Numbered from the stretch's first letter, positions 46,979 to 58,981 are shown. The stretch: DNA of 64,000 bases from Bolinopsis microptera (GCF_026151205.1 NC_087082.1:17763401-17827400), one strand, 5' to 3'. The notes: generated by a model from the sequence alone, not told the origin. Numbers and translations are program-made.

Positions 46979-47400
46979 TAACGAGTTTCTATGTTATCAA
47001 CGACAACGTGGAGCTCTGATTATGTGGCAACTAATGGCATAGACAAGGCTTTAAACACACGAGCTCTTACATCATCTGAACATGACCCCTGGTTTAAAGC
47101 TAAGTTAGGAAAGACATATTGTGTAGAGGAAGTGCACCATACGTGCAGTCTGATTATCACACTTACCCGTATAACAAGCACACATGCTCGAGAGATGTGT
47201 GTACCTGTATAAGTGGTCACTACTGCACTAACCATCCCACTTGGTGGCCCGTGTCAGTGTACTCTGAGGATGGAACAGTACCTGACAACGTTCCTTCTGA
47301 TTGTAAGATTGGAGACACAGTTGTTATTAGAGAGGGTTCTAATTATAACTATGTCTGGTTACGTGAGATAGTTATCATCGGAAGAGATATAGAGCTTTGA
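46979..47400 (+). pseudogene. Decayed copy of the lectin-like exon
   Basis: The segment repeats exon 47848-48303: YVATNGIDKALNTR, HDPWFKAKLGKTYCVEEVHH, then after a small deletion near 47145 the frame shifts and continues SDYHTYPYNKHTC through VWLREIVIIGRDIEL and a TGA. It lacks a signal peptide exon and its own downstream domains. It looks like a tandem duplicate broken by a frameshift. Confidence 0.85.
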
Positions 47401-47593
47401 CTCGATATCATCATTTAGATTCTCAACAAAATGTATTCTCGTCCGTCTCAAAATTATAAATCTGTCTAAGATTCATATCATTTTATAACGTTTCAGTTGG
47501 ATTCTTAAAAATTGTGTAAACGTTCAACTTAAAGCAATTTAATTGGCTGATCGAATATTTCAGTAAAAATGTTTATGTAGCGACCAGCCTATC

Positions 47594-50500
47594 ATGAAGA
47601 TAACAACAATTATCTTAACGGCTCTTTTGTGTTTACCCATTCAAGGTAAATGTTGTATTGCACCACCTTACAACAGAATCATTATTTACTGTTCTAAGTC
47701 ATTACTACTGACTGTATGCATATGATATTGACCAGAATTAATAGGCTATATGTGACAATCAAATAAATTATAGCTATAATTATAGATACTGCAAGTACTA
47801 TTACTAAGTGCTAAAACACTATATAATCTATCGTGGTTATATTTCAGGTTACATTTTACCTGCAGTAGATAACGAGATAACACCTGTATCCGTCTCTTTA
47901 TCATCATTGTATGACTATAGTTATGACTATGTGGCAACTAATGGCATAGACAAGAATTTAGGCACAAGCGCTGCTACATCATTTGAACATGACCCCTGGT
48001 TTAAAGCTAAGTTAGGAAAGACCTACTGTGTAGAGGAGGTGCACCATTACACGTACTCTGATTATCACACTTACCCGTATAACAAGCACACATGCTTGAG
48101 AGATGTGTGTACCTGTATAAGTGGTCACTTCTGCACTAACCATCCCACTTGGTTACCCGTGTCAGTGTACTCTGAGGATGGAACAGTACCTGACAACGTT
48201 CCTTCTGATTGTAAACTTGGAGACACAGTAGTTATTAGAGGGGGTTCTTATAGCTATGTCTGGGTACGTGAGATAGTTATCATCGGAAGAGATATAACTC
48301 TAGGTAAGATTTTATACCAGATTATTTATCACTTTTCTTGATTATGCTAAAATCAACACAAACCTATTACCTACGCCTATAAAATAAAAGATGATCTAAA
48401 CAAACTTTTCATAAATCTGTTCATAAATCACCTTGAACTGTTCCGAGTTAAGAACAATTTGTGTATATGGTGCCGGACAGTTGCACCCTTTCTCACCCAA
48501 TCTAGATCAAGTTACCATGTAATAGGAAGATGACGAGTAAAAACTGATTAATTCAGATAGGACAGTTCCGCCCTGTTAATCATGATATCTTATTCTGTGA
48601 AATTCAGATCATATTTATTTAGAGCCACATAGAGTTAAAAGTGACCCTGAGGCGCAACTGTCATTTTGAAAATCCGACATGACGAATCAGCTATCACGTC
48701 GCTGATTGGGAATCTGTAAATGCGTGGGAACAGGATCTGAAGGGGCGCAGCTCACAGATATCGGTAGGCCGTGAATATACAGGGTGTCCCAAACAACAAC
48801 CATGTGATCGGTGTTAACAACTCAAGAACAGTTTGAGAACGTGATTTATTAATAACAGGGGCGAAAGGAAGACCACATGTAATTTTTACTTTAATATTTT
48901 CTAATAATGCTTTTAGAATGGATGAGCTTTATTTATCAAAAATAAGGAATAATAATTTTTGTCCTAGTCCTACTTTAAGAGAAAAGGCTGAGTTGTCACA
49001 TGATATTTGATCGAGATGCGCACCTGATGTATTAATATAACGCTGCTTAGATTTGAAAGTTTCCATCAATAGTTGTAAACCTCCATTAATTATTTATTTT
49101 ATGATTGAGGGTTAAATGAGGAGCTGTCCCAAATTAAAATGAGAATAAAGTCTATATTATATAGATTTAACAATATATACTAACAGTGTATACACTTCAC
49201 AGACACAAAATAGTACATCGATTAAAGCTTTTGTATAATCGAGAGTTTATGCGTATATTCATTATTCAGCTAACGATTTACTAAGATACCATGAAATCAG
49301 CTTAACATGCATAAAGTTCTGCAACTGTATATTTAAGTTTTAAAACATTTCAGTTAACGGAGGCTGGAGCGTGTTCACATCTTGGTTGAACTGTCCTGTT
49401 GATTGTGGAGGGGGACAACAAACCAGAACAAGGTCATGTGATAACCCTGCCCCGGAATTTGGAGGAAATGGCTGTTTAGGACCATCTTCTGAAACACAGC
49501 CCTGCAACACACGACAATGTCCTGGTGAGTGTAATGCCTTATCTATTTTATCGGACATTACTTGAGTGCTAGAGGGTTTAATGCTCATGTAATGTCCTCC
49601 CAAATTTAAGTTCAGCTAATCAGTAGTCAATAACTAAATAGGGTTATTGTAATGAAAATGAAATGATGGCGTCTGGACTTGAGACCACATTACATCAATG
49701 CTTTCTGATTACCATCAGGCTAGCTAATAAATGAACATGTTTGGTAAAACGAACCGAGAAATAAATTAAAATGAAATAATAAATCGTACTATGCTAACAT
49801 AAGGAATCACATGTCATGCTAGAACAAATGGTGCATATCTAAATTAACTCCAAATTTTCCTCAAAAAGGGCAGCAATATCGAAACTTTGTCTTTCAAGTT
49901 TACGAACTAAACTTTTGCAATCTGATACAAGACCATTAGAAGAGCTATTAATACGAGCTAAACGAACTAACTGACTTATAAGTATAGTTATACCGTATGA
50001 CTGACTTTTGGTAATATTGCCTTCTAAAAATGGAAAGTTTATTACATCAAAATTATAACAATTTCTTTTATCATAATATGTACGTTCAAAGAAATTGTTG
50101 CGTTCATAATTATGTCGGTGGTCGGAACAAAATTATGTCCGTCTCCGTAATTTCCGTCCAAATAAGATCCGATGAGGTAAACTTAAATATCCTAAACCAG
50201 AACTTAAACAAGATCAAATATAGGATTTAAAATATAAATGAATAAATATGACGAGATTTTAAGAAGAGGCCTAAAATAAAAGAATTTCTGAATTCAACAA
50301 TAAAGTTTAAAGCAAACCTGACAAAATGTATGATCAAAATGAAACTTACAAAACCATTACAGGAATCACAGCACACGATGTAGAGGTTGGTAAAGGAAAA
50401 CAAACGACTCTTTCCTGCAAGATTTCACCAATATACCAAGCTGTAACTGTTGTGTGGAAATTGGGTGGTCAACTAATCTCCAATGGTGGCGGATTTGTCT

Positions 50501-52159
50501 CTAGAGTAGATCCTTTAAGTTCAAATTCTCAAACTGGATTTCTAGAAATAGCATCACCGAGCAGCACTGCTTCTTACAAATGTGAAATCACATCAATCGA
50601 TTACCCAAAAGAAGGAGAGAAAGAAAAGATGGTCAACATTTTCGTTTACAGTAAGATACAAATTTTTTACTCCTGAATTAAGATACCTTATCGGACCTTA
50701 TTTGGACGGACATTACATGAACGGACATAATTATGAACGGACATAAATATGAACGCTCGAAGGCATTCAAAACCATCAAAAATCCGAATTTTTTTCAATT
50801 TTTTTGACGTTTTTTAAATTTCAGCAAATGTTTTTTAAATCCATATTTATACAGTAAGTGAGAAAAGCAGTCATTAAGCAGTAAAAATGTTAAAATATGT
50901 GTACATGATCAGTTTCTAATATCACATATCATCTTCATCAAATGGGTTTTCGTGCATGAAATAGTCCATGCTTAAAGCATAAGTGATTTCTAGCTTTATG
51001 GAAACCTTTTTTATCAAACTACCCCGGTCCTGCATTTCAGTGTTAACTTTTACAAGCCGTTCGGCGTGAAGTGGTTTTATCTTAGACAACTTAAGGTTAA
51101 CCTTAACATCACGTGGAGCTTTCCTAGCACTGTTTCATTACCGCCCCTGAGTAATATGAGCTATATATAACAACGTCGGACAATGTCCTTGGCAACACGA
51201 TTTACCGTAATATCTAGAGGCTCATGGAACAAGTTTGTCATGTTGGCGGGGACTAGTTCATGAACTATGTTGTTGAGTGCCATAATTTTGTTGAATTTTT
51301 TCCGCCAAGTGACCCTTGAAAACATCATATACTAGTAGAGTTTTCTGTGCCTCCGGCAGACCAAGGAGAACCTTTCCGTCGTTAACTTACGGCACAATAA
51401 AGTCCTCAAAGTTGTCATATTCTGGACAAAAAGTTCGAAATGGAAAAATGTTTGAAAAAATTTCAACGGACTTTAACTTGGACGGACAATAATTGAACGG
51501 ACTTTATTTGAACGGACATTAAGATGAACGCTAAGGCCTCCAGCGTTCAAGTAATGTCCGTCCAAATAAGGTCCGATAAGGTAATACAAAAATACTTGAA
51601 CAATAATTAAGAATGCCGTAATTTAAAGTGGCTATATAGTATGACCCTGTCAGTGGTTCGCATGCATCCTATCAGTCTACGTTGATCGCATGCCGCAGAG
51701 CCTTTTTTGGGACACCCTGTATAATTGGATTAAATGTAATTTGATACCATGAGATATTGTTCAGTAAACAAGTCGAAGCACCTTCCGTCTTTAACCCTAA
51801 TATAACCCTTAATTGTATCAAACTGATAACCATGAAACGTCAATTCAGATGTTGAATCAGTTAACACAGAAGTGAAGAAAGGCTCTTATGCAACGATTTC
51901 GTGTATCATCACTGGCATAACAGAAACAGCAGCAGTGACCTGGCGAACAAGTACAGGACCAGTTCCAGCTGAAAAGTTCACCCCTGTTCAAGGAAGTCAC
52001 TCTGCAGGGACACAGACATCAACTCTTGCTGTAGACGGAACTCTTGTCAACGAAGATACTGCCTACACTTGCAGAGTCACTTCCGGATCTCTTCCTGATT
52101 CCAACTTCTCTGATACCACTGTCAATCTAAACGTTTATGGTATGTTCTTTAAACGCTAA
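47594..52159 (+). CDS. Secreted lectin-like / TSP1 / Ig / Ig protein
   Basis: Exons: 47594-47645 (signal peptide MKITTIILTALLCLPIQG); 47848-48303 (galactose-binding, F5/8 or fucolectin-like domain with ATNGIDKNLGTSA, HDPWFKAKLGKTYCVEEVHH and VWVREIVIIGRD); 49354-49524 (thrombospondin type 1 repeat, WLNCPVDCGGGQQTRTRSC, six cysteines); 50363-50650 (Ig domain: LSCKI, VVWKLGG, SYKCEI); and 51849-52139 (Ig domain: ISCII, VTWRTS, YTCRV). Every internal junction is phase 1. Reading through the last donor reaches TAA at 52159 (425 aa total); further exons are possible but none were found before 54.4 kb. No TM segment is seen, so a secreted adhesion or recognition protein is likely. Introns hold transposon ends and a TIR element. 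Confidence 0.85.
49853..49990 (-). pseudogene. Short retroelement-like fragment
   Basis: The minus strand reads LISQLVRLARINSSSNGLVS then KSLVRKLERQSF and a stop. It vaguely recalls the QL-(I/V)-R-x-ARI...L-x-KL-x-RQG pattern near the end of retroelement RT proteins. It lies within an intron of the lectin-like/TSP1/Ig gene. Confidence 0.3.
50684..51583. mobile_element. Non-autonomous DNA element inside the Ig1-Ig2 intron
   Basis: The ends TACCTTATCGGACCTTATTT and AAATAAGGTCCGATAAGGTA are perfect inverted repeats. They are followed inward by short GGACGGACATTA-type repeats on both sides. A degenerate single end of the same family is near 50128-50180 in the preceding intron. No transposase frame was recognised in the 900-bp unit. 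Confidence 0.8.
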
Positions 52160-52499
52160 CAGTAATCTTACAATCTATTTTTCGATTCATGAACAAGTTT
52201 CTATCCTTCCTCCATAGTCCAATTCACATCAGATCAAGAAAATGACTTCATGATACGTCGCGGTTATAAATTGTAAAATTTGTAAATGCTCAAAAATCTA
52301 TGCATCAATTTCAAAACAAAACTTTTCCAATGAGAGGTTGTTTTAACAAAATTTATTTAATGGTCATCTACGTCTATAAAACAAAAAATAACTTATATTA
52401 AATTAACTTGAAATAAAGAAAATTTCAATTTATGTCAATAAATAAATTCAATATTTAAATCGTGCGAGCGTTATAAGTTGGATGATGATTAATCACTCT

Positions 52500-52745
52500 A
52501 CACTCGACTGTCACGTGACTTATTCAACCCGTTCTCTAGCTGGCCCTGAACAACTACTCGAAACCTTAACCCTCTAATCTGATTCCAACCCTAACCCAAT
52601 CCCTAACAAAAGCATAATAGGCTGAAACCCTAATCCAATGAGAAAACTTCATTAATCATTATACGGTCATATCACATGATCGAGACAGTTTTTCGCCAAT
52701 ATCTTGCCAGGGAAGCATATTGAATGTCATGGGGATGTTTCATTT
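52500..52745. repeat. Dispersed repeat with telomere-like core, copy 2
   Basis: CACGTGAC, several AACCCTAA-type units and CCAGGGAAGCAT follow in the same order as at 150-400. The repeat abuts the decayed exon copy at 52756. Confidence 0.6.
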
Positions 52746-52755
52746 ACTGACACGT

Positions 52756-53880
52756 GTCAGTGTACTCTGAGGATGGAACAGTACCTGACAACGTTCCTTC
52801 TGATTGTAAGATTGGAGACACAGTTGTTATTAGTAGTGGGGGTTTTTATAGTTATAACCGTGTCTGGTTATATGAGATAGTTATCATCGGAAGAGATATT
52901 TGACATTTGACAGAGCATAGTGTGGAGTGAGCTGTGAGCTATGAGCTATGAGCCCATCCTTGGAGAACCCGGTGGATGTCCTTGCTGTACGGCAGTGTTA
53001 AACAAGGAACTGAAACCGAGGGGTTCCGTTCAGGCCCTTCACCAGTGGCGTAACGAAGGGCCCTGCTGACCCCGCTGTGCAGGGGGGCGCCGTCTTAGGG
53101 GGGCGCCAAATCGTCGTTTGAATGTGGGACAATTTCGAAAACTTAACTAAAGTACTAGCAAAACTGCGCGTTTTGCTCTAGATACACACTTTTTTAGAGA
53201 TTTTTACCGGCGTATCTTCTAAAATCACCTAATTTGTTCAATTTTAGGGAGGGGCACCAAAAGGGGAGGGGGCGCCAACAGGGGGGCACCTTTTCGGCAG
53301 GGGGGCGCCAACAGGCAACGTTACGCCACTGCCCTTCACACTTTGTTTCTGTCTAGTTCTAATGTACCATCACAATAGTGACTTAAATATAACTCTAGGT
53401 AGGATTTTATACCAGATTATTTATCACTTTTCTCGATTATGCTAAAATTAACACAAATCTACGCCTATGAAATAAAAGATGATTTAAACAAACTTTTCAT
53501 AAATCTGTTCATAAATCACCTTGAACTGTTCCAAGTTAAGAACAATTTTTGTATATGGCTGCCGGACAGTTGCGCCCTTTCTCACCCAATCTAGATCAAG
53601 TTACCATGTAATAGGAAGATGACGGATAAAAACTGCTTAATTCAGATATGACAGTTCCGCCTTGTTAATTATGATATCCTATTCTGTGAAATTCAGATCA
53701 TATTTATTTAGAGCCACATAAAGTTAAAAGTGATTATGGGGCGCAACAGTCGCTTTGAAAATATGGCATGACGAATCAGCTATCACGTCGCTGATTGGGA
53801 ACCTGTAAATGCGTGGGAACAGGATCTGAAGGGGCGCAGCTCACAGGTATCAGTAGCCCGCGAATATTCAGGGTGTCCCA
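52756..53880 (+). pseudogene. Partial duplicate of lectin-like exon and its 3' flank
   Basis: 52756-52900 copies the end of the lectin-like exon (VSVYSEDGTVPDNVPSDCKI onward). 53393-53880 copies the following intron (48300-48790), including the CAGGGTGTCCCAAA transposon tip. Between them a roughly 490-bp insertion carries a hAT-type MITE. The open frame ends shortly after GRDI, so this is not a functional exon. Confidence 0.85.
53043..53331. mobile_element. hAT-type MITE with 8-bp target duplication
   Basis: The tips CAGTGGCGTAACG and CGTTACGCCACTG are perfect inverted repeats. They are flanked by the perfect 8-bp direct repeat CCCTTCAC (53035-53042 and 53332-53339), the size made by hAT transposases. 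The interior is 289 bp, rich in GGGGGGCGCC, without coding capacity. A relic of the same family is at about 35870-36075. Confidence 0.93.
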
Positions 53881-54419
53881 AAAATCAACCATGCGATTTA
53901 TTAATAACAGGGGCGGAAGGAATGAGACCTCCGGTATCCAGGAAAAATGTTTTCTTTTGTTCATTCGAGTAGGGTGTGGCAGCCTCGTCACGCTATTTTA
54001 CAAATTGTCTAATATCTCACTAATTTTTTATGCAATTGATTTGTGGTGAAGATCATGTGATAATTGACCTAGAAATGGGCTAGAGTTCACATAATAACTC
54101 TGTACATACTTACATAGAAGCTATAAATTAAGAAGTGAACATGATCTCTCTGGGTGCAGTTATAATATGACCTGGTGAGATGTGATAATACATAACATCA
54201 CGTATCAGCTCTGTCTCACAGCTCACTTATTATATAGAAGCTAGCTATTTCTGGCCCGATATATATCAGTATACTCGTATAAAGTATCTAAGTATAACTA
54301 ATTAAAAGTATAACTAATTTATGAATTATATTTGTGTTTGTATACTTTCAACACTACTATATAACAAATAATTTGAGGATTTGGAATCTTACTTCAATAC
54401 TACTGTATAGTTTTTCTCA
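53881..54419. other. No gene seen
   Basis: Spacer before the LINE. No coding feature was recognised. Confidence 0.5.
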
Positions 54420-54479
54420 GAACTAAAGAGTTTGGAAATCCGAGTTCGGTCCTCAGTACTTGGCAGGGTATTATGATTT

Positions 54480-55600
54480 ATGGCGGATATGAAGTTGAAG
54501 AAGAAACTGGAGATAGAGTTGGAGAAAATCAACACCTCCCTTAAGGTAAGAATATCTGAGTGTGATGATGTTAAAAAGTGTACTAATACAAAGGAGGGCA
54601 TTTGGCAGTCCCTTAAAATGGCTTACAATTTAGCTGAAAAAGCAATCGAAGCTCTGTCTTGTTCACAAGAATCCAGTACACATGAACAGGTTTTAGCTAT
54701 TGTAAGAGAGGAACTAGCTTCTACACTGCCACATATTATTCAGGAGAGCTTGGCAACAGCTCAGTCAGGTTATAATTCTAGTGTGAAGTCTTTGCATACT
54801 GACAAGGTCAGGCACACTCTGGTGGTCGAAAAGAAGTCTGAGGACTTGGGACCTGATGGAGATAATAAAATCTCGGGTGAAGAATGGACAACAGTTGTGA
54901 AAAAGGATCTTAAGCGAAAACTGAGCAATATTCCTGTAGTTAGGGCTAATCCCCCTAAAACTGAAGGCGTTGCCAGACTGGTGTTCAAATCCAAAGAGGA
55001 TCTAGGTCATGCAGAAGAAGCGCTTAAATCCAATTATAATGTCACATCTAAGTCGGAAGAACTGAGGAAGCTTAATCCAAAGATAACTATCTCAGGCCTT
55101 GATGCAGACATAAAGACGAAGGAAGAGCTAGTGGAGGGTGTCCTGAAGAAGAATGACACTATCAAGACCCTGATGGAAAGTGGTGATGAAGGCTGTCTTT
55201 ATGGATGAAAAAGATAGGTTTGCCGTTTTGCAGGTTTCACCGGCTATAAGGGAAGTTATAAAAAAGGCTGGAAACAGGATCTGTCTGGGATTGGAAATGT
55301 AGCCTGTCAGGGACAGGTATCACGTTATACAGTGTTATCACTGTCAAGGTTTTGGTCATACAAGTGGATCCATATACTGCAAGTCCAAAGACTCAGACCC
55401 AACATGTTTTTACTGTGCAGGAAGCCACAAATCAAAGGACTGTATTAAGAAGAAAGAGAAAAAGACAGGGGACATACGATGCACGAACTGTTCACATAGC
55501 AAGAATCGATCAGAGAAGTCAGAACCAAGACACAAGGCGTCAGACACTCTTTGTCCGTTTTATGTGAGAGAAAAACTGTGGGTCATGTCCAGAACTCACT
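54480..55600 (+). pseudogene. LINE ORF1 protein, frameshifted
   Basis: The first frame (54480-55208, 242 aa) has a Lys/Glu-rich, coiled-coil-like N-terminus and an RRM-like middle (VARLVFKSKEDLGHAEEAL). A frameshift near 55190 leads to DEKDRFAVLQVSPAIREVIK and, after an in-frame TAG, to CCHC zinc knuckles (QCYHCQGFGHTSGSIYC, PTCFYCAGSHKSKDC) and a further CTNC motif. LINE ORF1 proteins bind their own RNA. The damage is fixed in sequence. Confidence 0.85.
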
Positions 55601-55679
55601 CATCAAGTGATGCAAAAAACTCCTACCAAATCAGGGTAAAGGAGCTCATGACAAAGAGAACAAAAACCTAAGGGTTGGA

Positions 55680-56450
55680 ACCTTTAATGTCAGATCGCTT
55701 GTAAATAAGACAGTGGGAGTGATGGAGCACCTCAATGATCAGAAATGTGATGTTTGCTTTGTCCAGGAAACGTTTCTTAAGGAGGCAGATAGTGTTAAGA
55801 TTCAAGAGATCAAGAGTTATGGCTGGGAGATACTATCAAATCCTAGAAAACACAGAGGTGGAGGAGGTATTGCTTTCCTTTACAGACCAAAAATAACCTT
55901 AAAAGTCAACGAAAAGGTAACTAAATACAAAACGTTCCAGGTTATGGAAGCATTGCTCCAATCTGAGACTGAGACAGATTCGATTCGTCTTGTGAACATA
56001 TACAGGCCTCCTTATACAAAGAAAGCTAGATACACGGAATGTATGTTTCTAGAGGAGTTCGAGAGCTACCTAGATGACTTAAGTACCAAGACTGGTATCC
56101 CTCTTGGGAGATTTCAACATTCACATGGAGCGTCCTAATGATTTGTACCCTATGAAATTGGTAAGACTTCTACAAGACTATGACCTTTATCAAATCATGC
56201 CTATTGTACCAACGCATGAACAAGGTGGTACAATTGACCTTATACTCTCTACAGAAAACCTTAGGTCCAGAATGGGCCCAGTTTCTGTGACTAAATCAGG
56301 AACATCCTCTGACCACTTTCTAGTTCATTTTGATTTAGGGTATCACTGCTGTAAGATACCCAAGATGATTTGGAAAAAGGTTAACTACCGAAATTTTAAA
56401 GATCTTGACAAAGACATTTTTAGAGAAAGTTTGAAGAACTCATCTTTGTG
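55680..56450 (+). pseudogene. LINE ORF2, endonuclease part
   Basis: The APE-type endonuclease signature is complete although split between two frames: VGTFNVRSLVNK, CDVCFVQETFL (catalytic Glu), GGGIAFLYR, VNIYRPP, GDFNIHME, GGTIDLILS and SGTSSDHFLV. A frameshift at about 56100 separates IPL from GDFN. The frame ends at the 10-bp duplication CCAAGGAAAC of the inserted transposon. Confidence 0.9.
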
Positions 56451-57014
56451 CCAAGGAAACGGGTATAGGACGCAGCGGCGGAAGTCACTGCGGCGGTGGA
56501 CGGTACAGCGGAGGACGGTACAGCGGAGGACGGTACGGCGGTAGTTTCTAAAAAGGTTGGACGGTGCGGCGGATCACATGACACCCACTTTACTTTGGAC
56601 AGTACGGCGGTACTACTACTACTAGAAACTGTACCTATAAGATAGACCTAGCACTGCTAATATAACAAAATCGATTAGCTATAAAAAGTTCTATTTTCCT
56701 CTTTGTTACTTCGAAATTAAATTTAATTAAAATTAAATTGGATAGAGCTTAACATATACATTGTGATTACTAAGAGCAGTTCTTGTTCCACTTTCTGGTT
56801 CGTATCAGATCGCGTCCGGTCTGCACAACGGTGGTTAAGCGAGTGCACGATGAGCTTGTTACGGTGAGATCTCATATCACTGCGCCGAGATGCAATGGGT
56901 AATAACAAGGGCATGAGAACACGTCACGAGGGATCGCATCCAGGAATCTGATCAACCGTAGCCAAGAAGAGAGGTTGCTCAGTGAAACGTAGATAATGAT
57001 AGAGGCAAACAGTA

Positions 57015-57020
57015 TATAAA
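57015..57020 (+). promoter_or_regulatory. TATA box of the transposon gene
   Basis: TATAAA within AGTATATAAAGCGG lies 93 bases before the ATG at 57113, a normal distance allowing a 5' leader of about 65 nt. Confidence 0.55.
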
Positions 57021-57112
57021 GCGGTTCAAAGTTGAGGAGATTATCTCATTAGCACCACCATCTCCACTCTCCAGTACTGCAACACTACAACTTGAGTACA
57101 ACAGCTACAACG

Positions 57113-57796
57113 ATGTTCGATGAAGATACGGTGAAGGTGGTCAGAGGAAGAACTGCTAAGAGTCAGAACCTTCTACACCGTGGTTTCCGCTACTCCAAAG
57201 ATGGAAAGCCGACTCTGGATGGACGACAGGCTTGGAGGTGCGTGAAGAAGAACGACAGATGCAAGGGACGACTCTACACCCTCAACGGATCCCTGGTGTC
57301 AGTCACCCAGCCTCACAACCACAGTGCCGACATAGCTGACTGCGAAGTCCGAGAAACCCTCTCCCAAGTCCACGATCTGGCTGCGACTACGAATACTCAG
57401 AACCACAGAATCTACTGCTCCGTTACTGGCTCGCTGTCCCAGACTGCTCGCTTCCTCCTCCCCAGTGAACAAGCGGTGAAGAAGCAAGCTCAGAGAGCCC
57501 CTTGGAAGGAGAACCCTGTCCCTAGAGCTCCGACGAACCTGGCAGACCTTGAACTGGAGGAGGACGACTGCATGTCTCTGGCTGGCGAACCTATGCTCCA
57601 GTTTGATAACAAAGACGACGAGCGACGAGCGACGAGTTATCATCTTTGGGACGGAGAAGAACCTACGAGCCCTGGAGGACAGCAGCTCTTGGTACGGTGA
57701 TGCGGGCTGTCCAGCGACTTGGCTACAAGGAGCAGTACGAGCGAGTTACGACGGATCCCACTACTGGTCAGAAAACCTACACTCCTACCCGGATCT
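57113..57796 (+). pseudogene. MULE transposase N-terminus with FLYWCH zinc finger
   Basis: The FLYWCH domain spans about residues 8-70: GFRYSKDGK, AWRCVKKNDRCKGRLY and PHNHSAD supply the aromatic, Cys-Cys and His-x-His zinc ligands. The frame then reaches NKDDERR. A 7-base tandem duplication (GCGACGA) near 57625-57638 shifts the frame; the expected continuation RVIIFGTEKNLRALEDSSSW with WYGD, the start of the MULE transposase domain and its first catalytic Asp, is readable in another frame. Directly after that Asp the sequence jumps to a later part (AVQRLGYKEQYERV), so most of the DDE core is deleted. The start is ATG 57113, not the upstream in-frame TTG. Confidence 0.88.
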
Positions 57797-58981
57797 CAGA
57801 GGCACATATTAGGTGCGATGGGTGCGGGATCGCACAATTTACCATTTTATTGTTTTCCGCACACTTCCGCACATTTTGTAATTTTCTGCATATTTCCGCA
57901 TAATCTAGCATTTTCCGCGTAATTTCGCAATTTTGAAATTTTCGCGTTAAGATTTTCGAGTGTAAAAACCAAAATATGTTAAAAGTCGGGCCCTTTTAGG
58001 ACCGTGACTCAGGCCCTTTCGGGACCGTGACCCAGGCCCTTTTGGAACTCATACCTAGGCCACGTGACCCAGTTACCACGTGACCCAGGCCCTTTCGGGA
58101 CCCTGACCCAGGCCCTTTCGGGAACGTGACCCAGGCCCTTTCGGGACCCTGACCCAGGCCCTTTCGGGACCGTGACCCAGGCCCTTTTGGAACTCATACC
58201 TAGGCCACGTGACCCAGTTACCACGTGACCCAGGCCCTTTCGGGACCCTGACCCAGGCCCTTTCGGGACCGTGACCCAGGCCCTTTTGGAACCCATACCT
58301 AGGCCGGGTGACCCGGTTACCACGTGACCCAGGCCCTTTCGGGACCATGACCCAGGCCCTTTCGGGACTGTTACCCAGGCCCTTTCGGGACCGTGACCCA
58401 GGCCCTTTCGGGACCGTGACCCAGGCCGTTATGGAACCCTCGTCGTTACCGTACTTCGATCATACCTGCAGCCCTTTTTATCGGGTAATGAGCTCTATTC
58501 GTTGTAGCGTTGGCTTTATATCGGGCTTAATGGATCTTGGATCAAATGGTTTACAATTACTGACGATCAATGCCAACAAGCGTGTCACATATTTGCGATC
58601 ACGCATGGGATCTGATCGACTCTATCAAGAGGCGTCTTCAAATAACTGTCTCCTGATCTCTACCAGATCAAGTCACTGTTCTCAGATAACTGAATCTCAA
58701 TATAGGTTCAATCATGGACTTAGTAAAGAACTACACCCTCAGTAACACATAAAGAGACCTATTTTTGATAAGAGCGGCGGTTATACGTTTAGAATTTCCA
58801 AAGTCCTTCAGAAAATACAAAAGAAAACCGCACAATTCCCGCAAAAATTTCGAAAAAATCGTCGCACATTTGCCGCATAATTGGTAAAAATTTACCGCAC
58901 CTTACCGCACATTTTACCTTTATAGTCGGGTGCGGTACCGCATAATTTCCATTTTTTTACCGCACCTAATATGTGCCTCTG
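57797..58981. mobile_element. hAT-like element with 23-bp repeats inserted in the MULE ORF
   Basis: The tips CAGAGGCACATATTAGGTGC and GCACCTAATATGTGCCTCTG are perfect inverted repeats. Subterminal regions are rich in CCGCACATTT and CCGCATAAT motifs on both sides. CAGAG-type tips suggest hAT. CGGATCT at the left junction recurs three bases beyond the right tip, a possible target duplication. The interior contains a tandem array (58005-58440). No transposase is encoded. Confidence 0.82.
58005..58440. repeat. 23-bp tandem array
   Basis: Units GGACCGTGACCCAGGCCCTT plus TCG repeat about 19 times. A longer block containing GGAACTCATACCTAGGCCAC recurs at about 58035, 58190 and 58287. Frames here are by-products. 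Confidence 0.9.

Noticed and set aside
57092-57112. Upstream in-frame TTG start for the FLYWCH ORF
   Set aside because: In a eukaryote the ATG at 57113, 93 bases after a TATA box, is the natural start.
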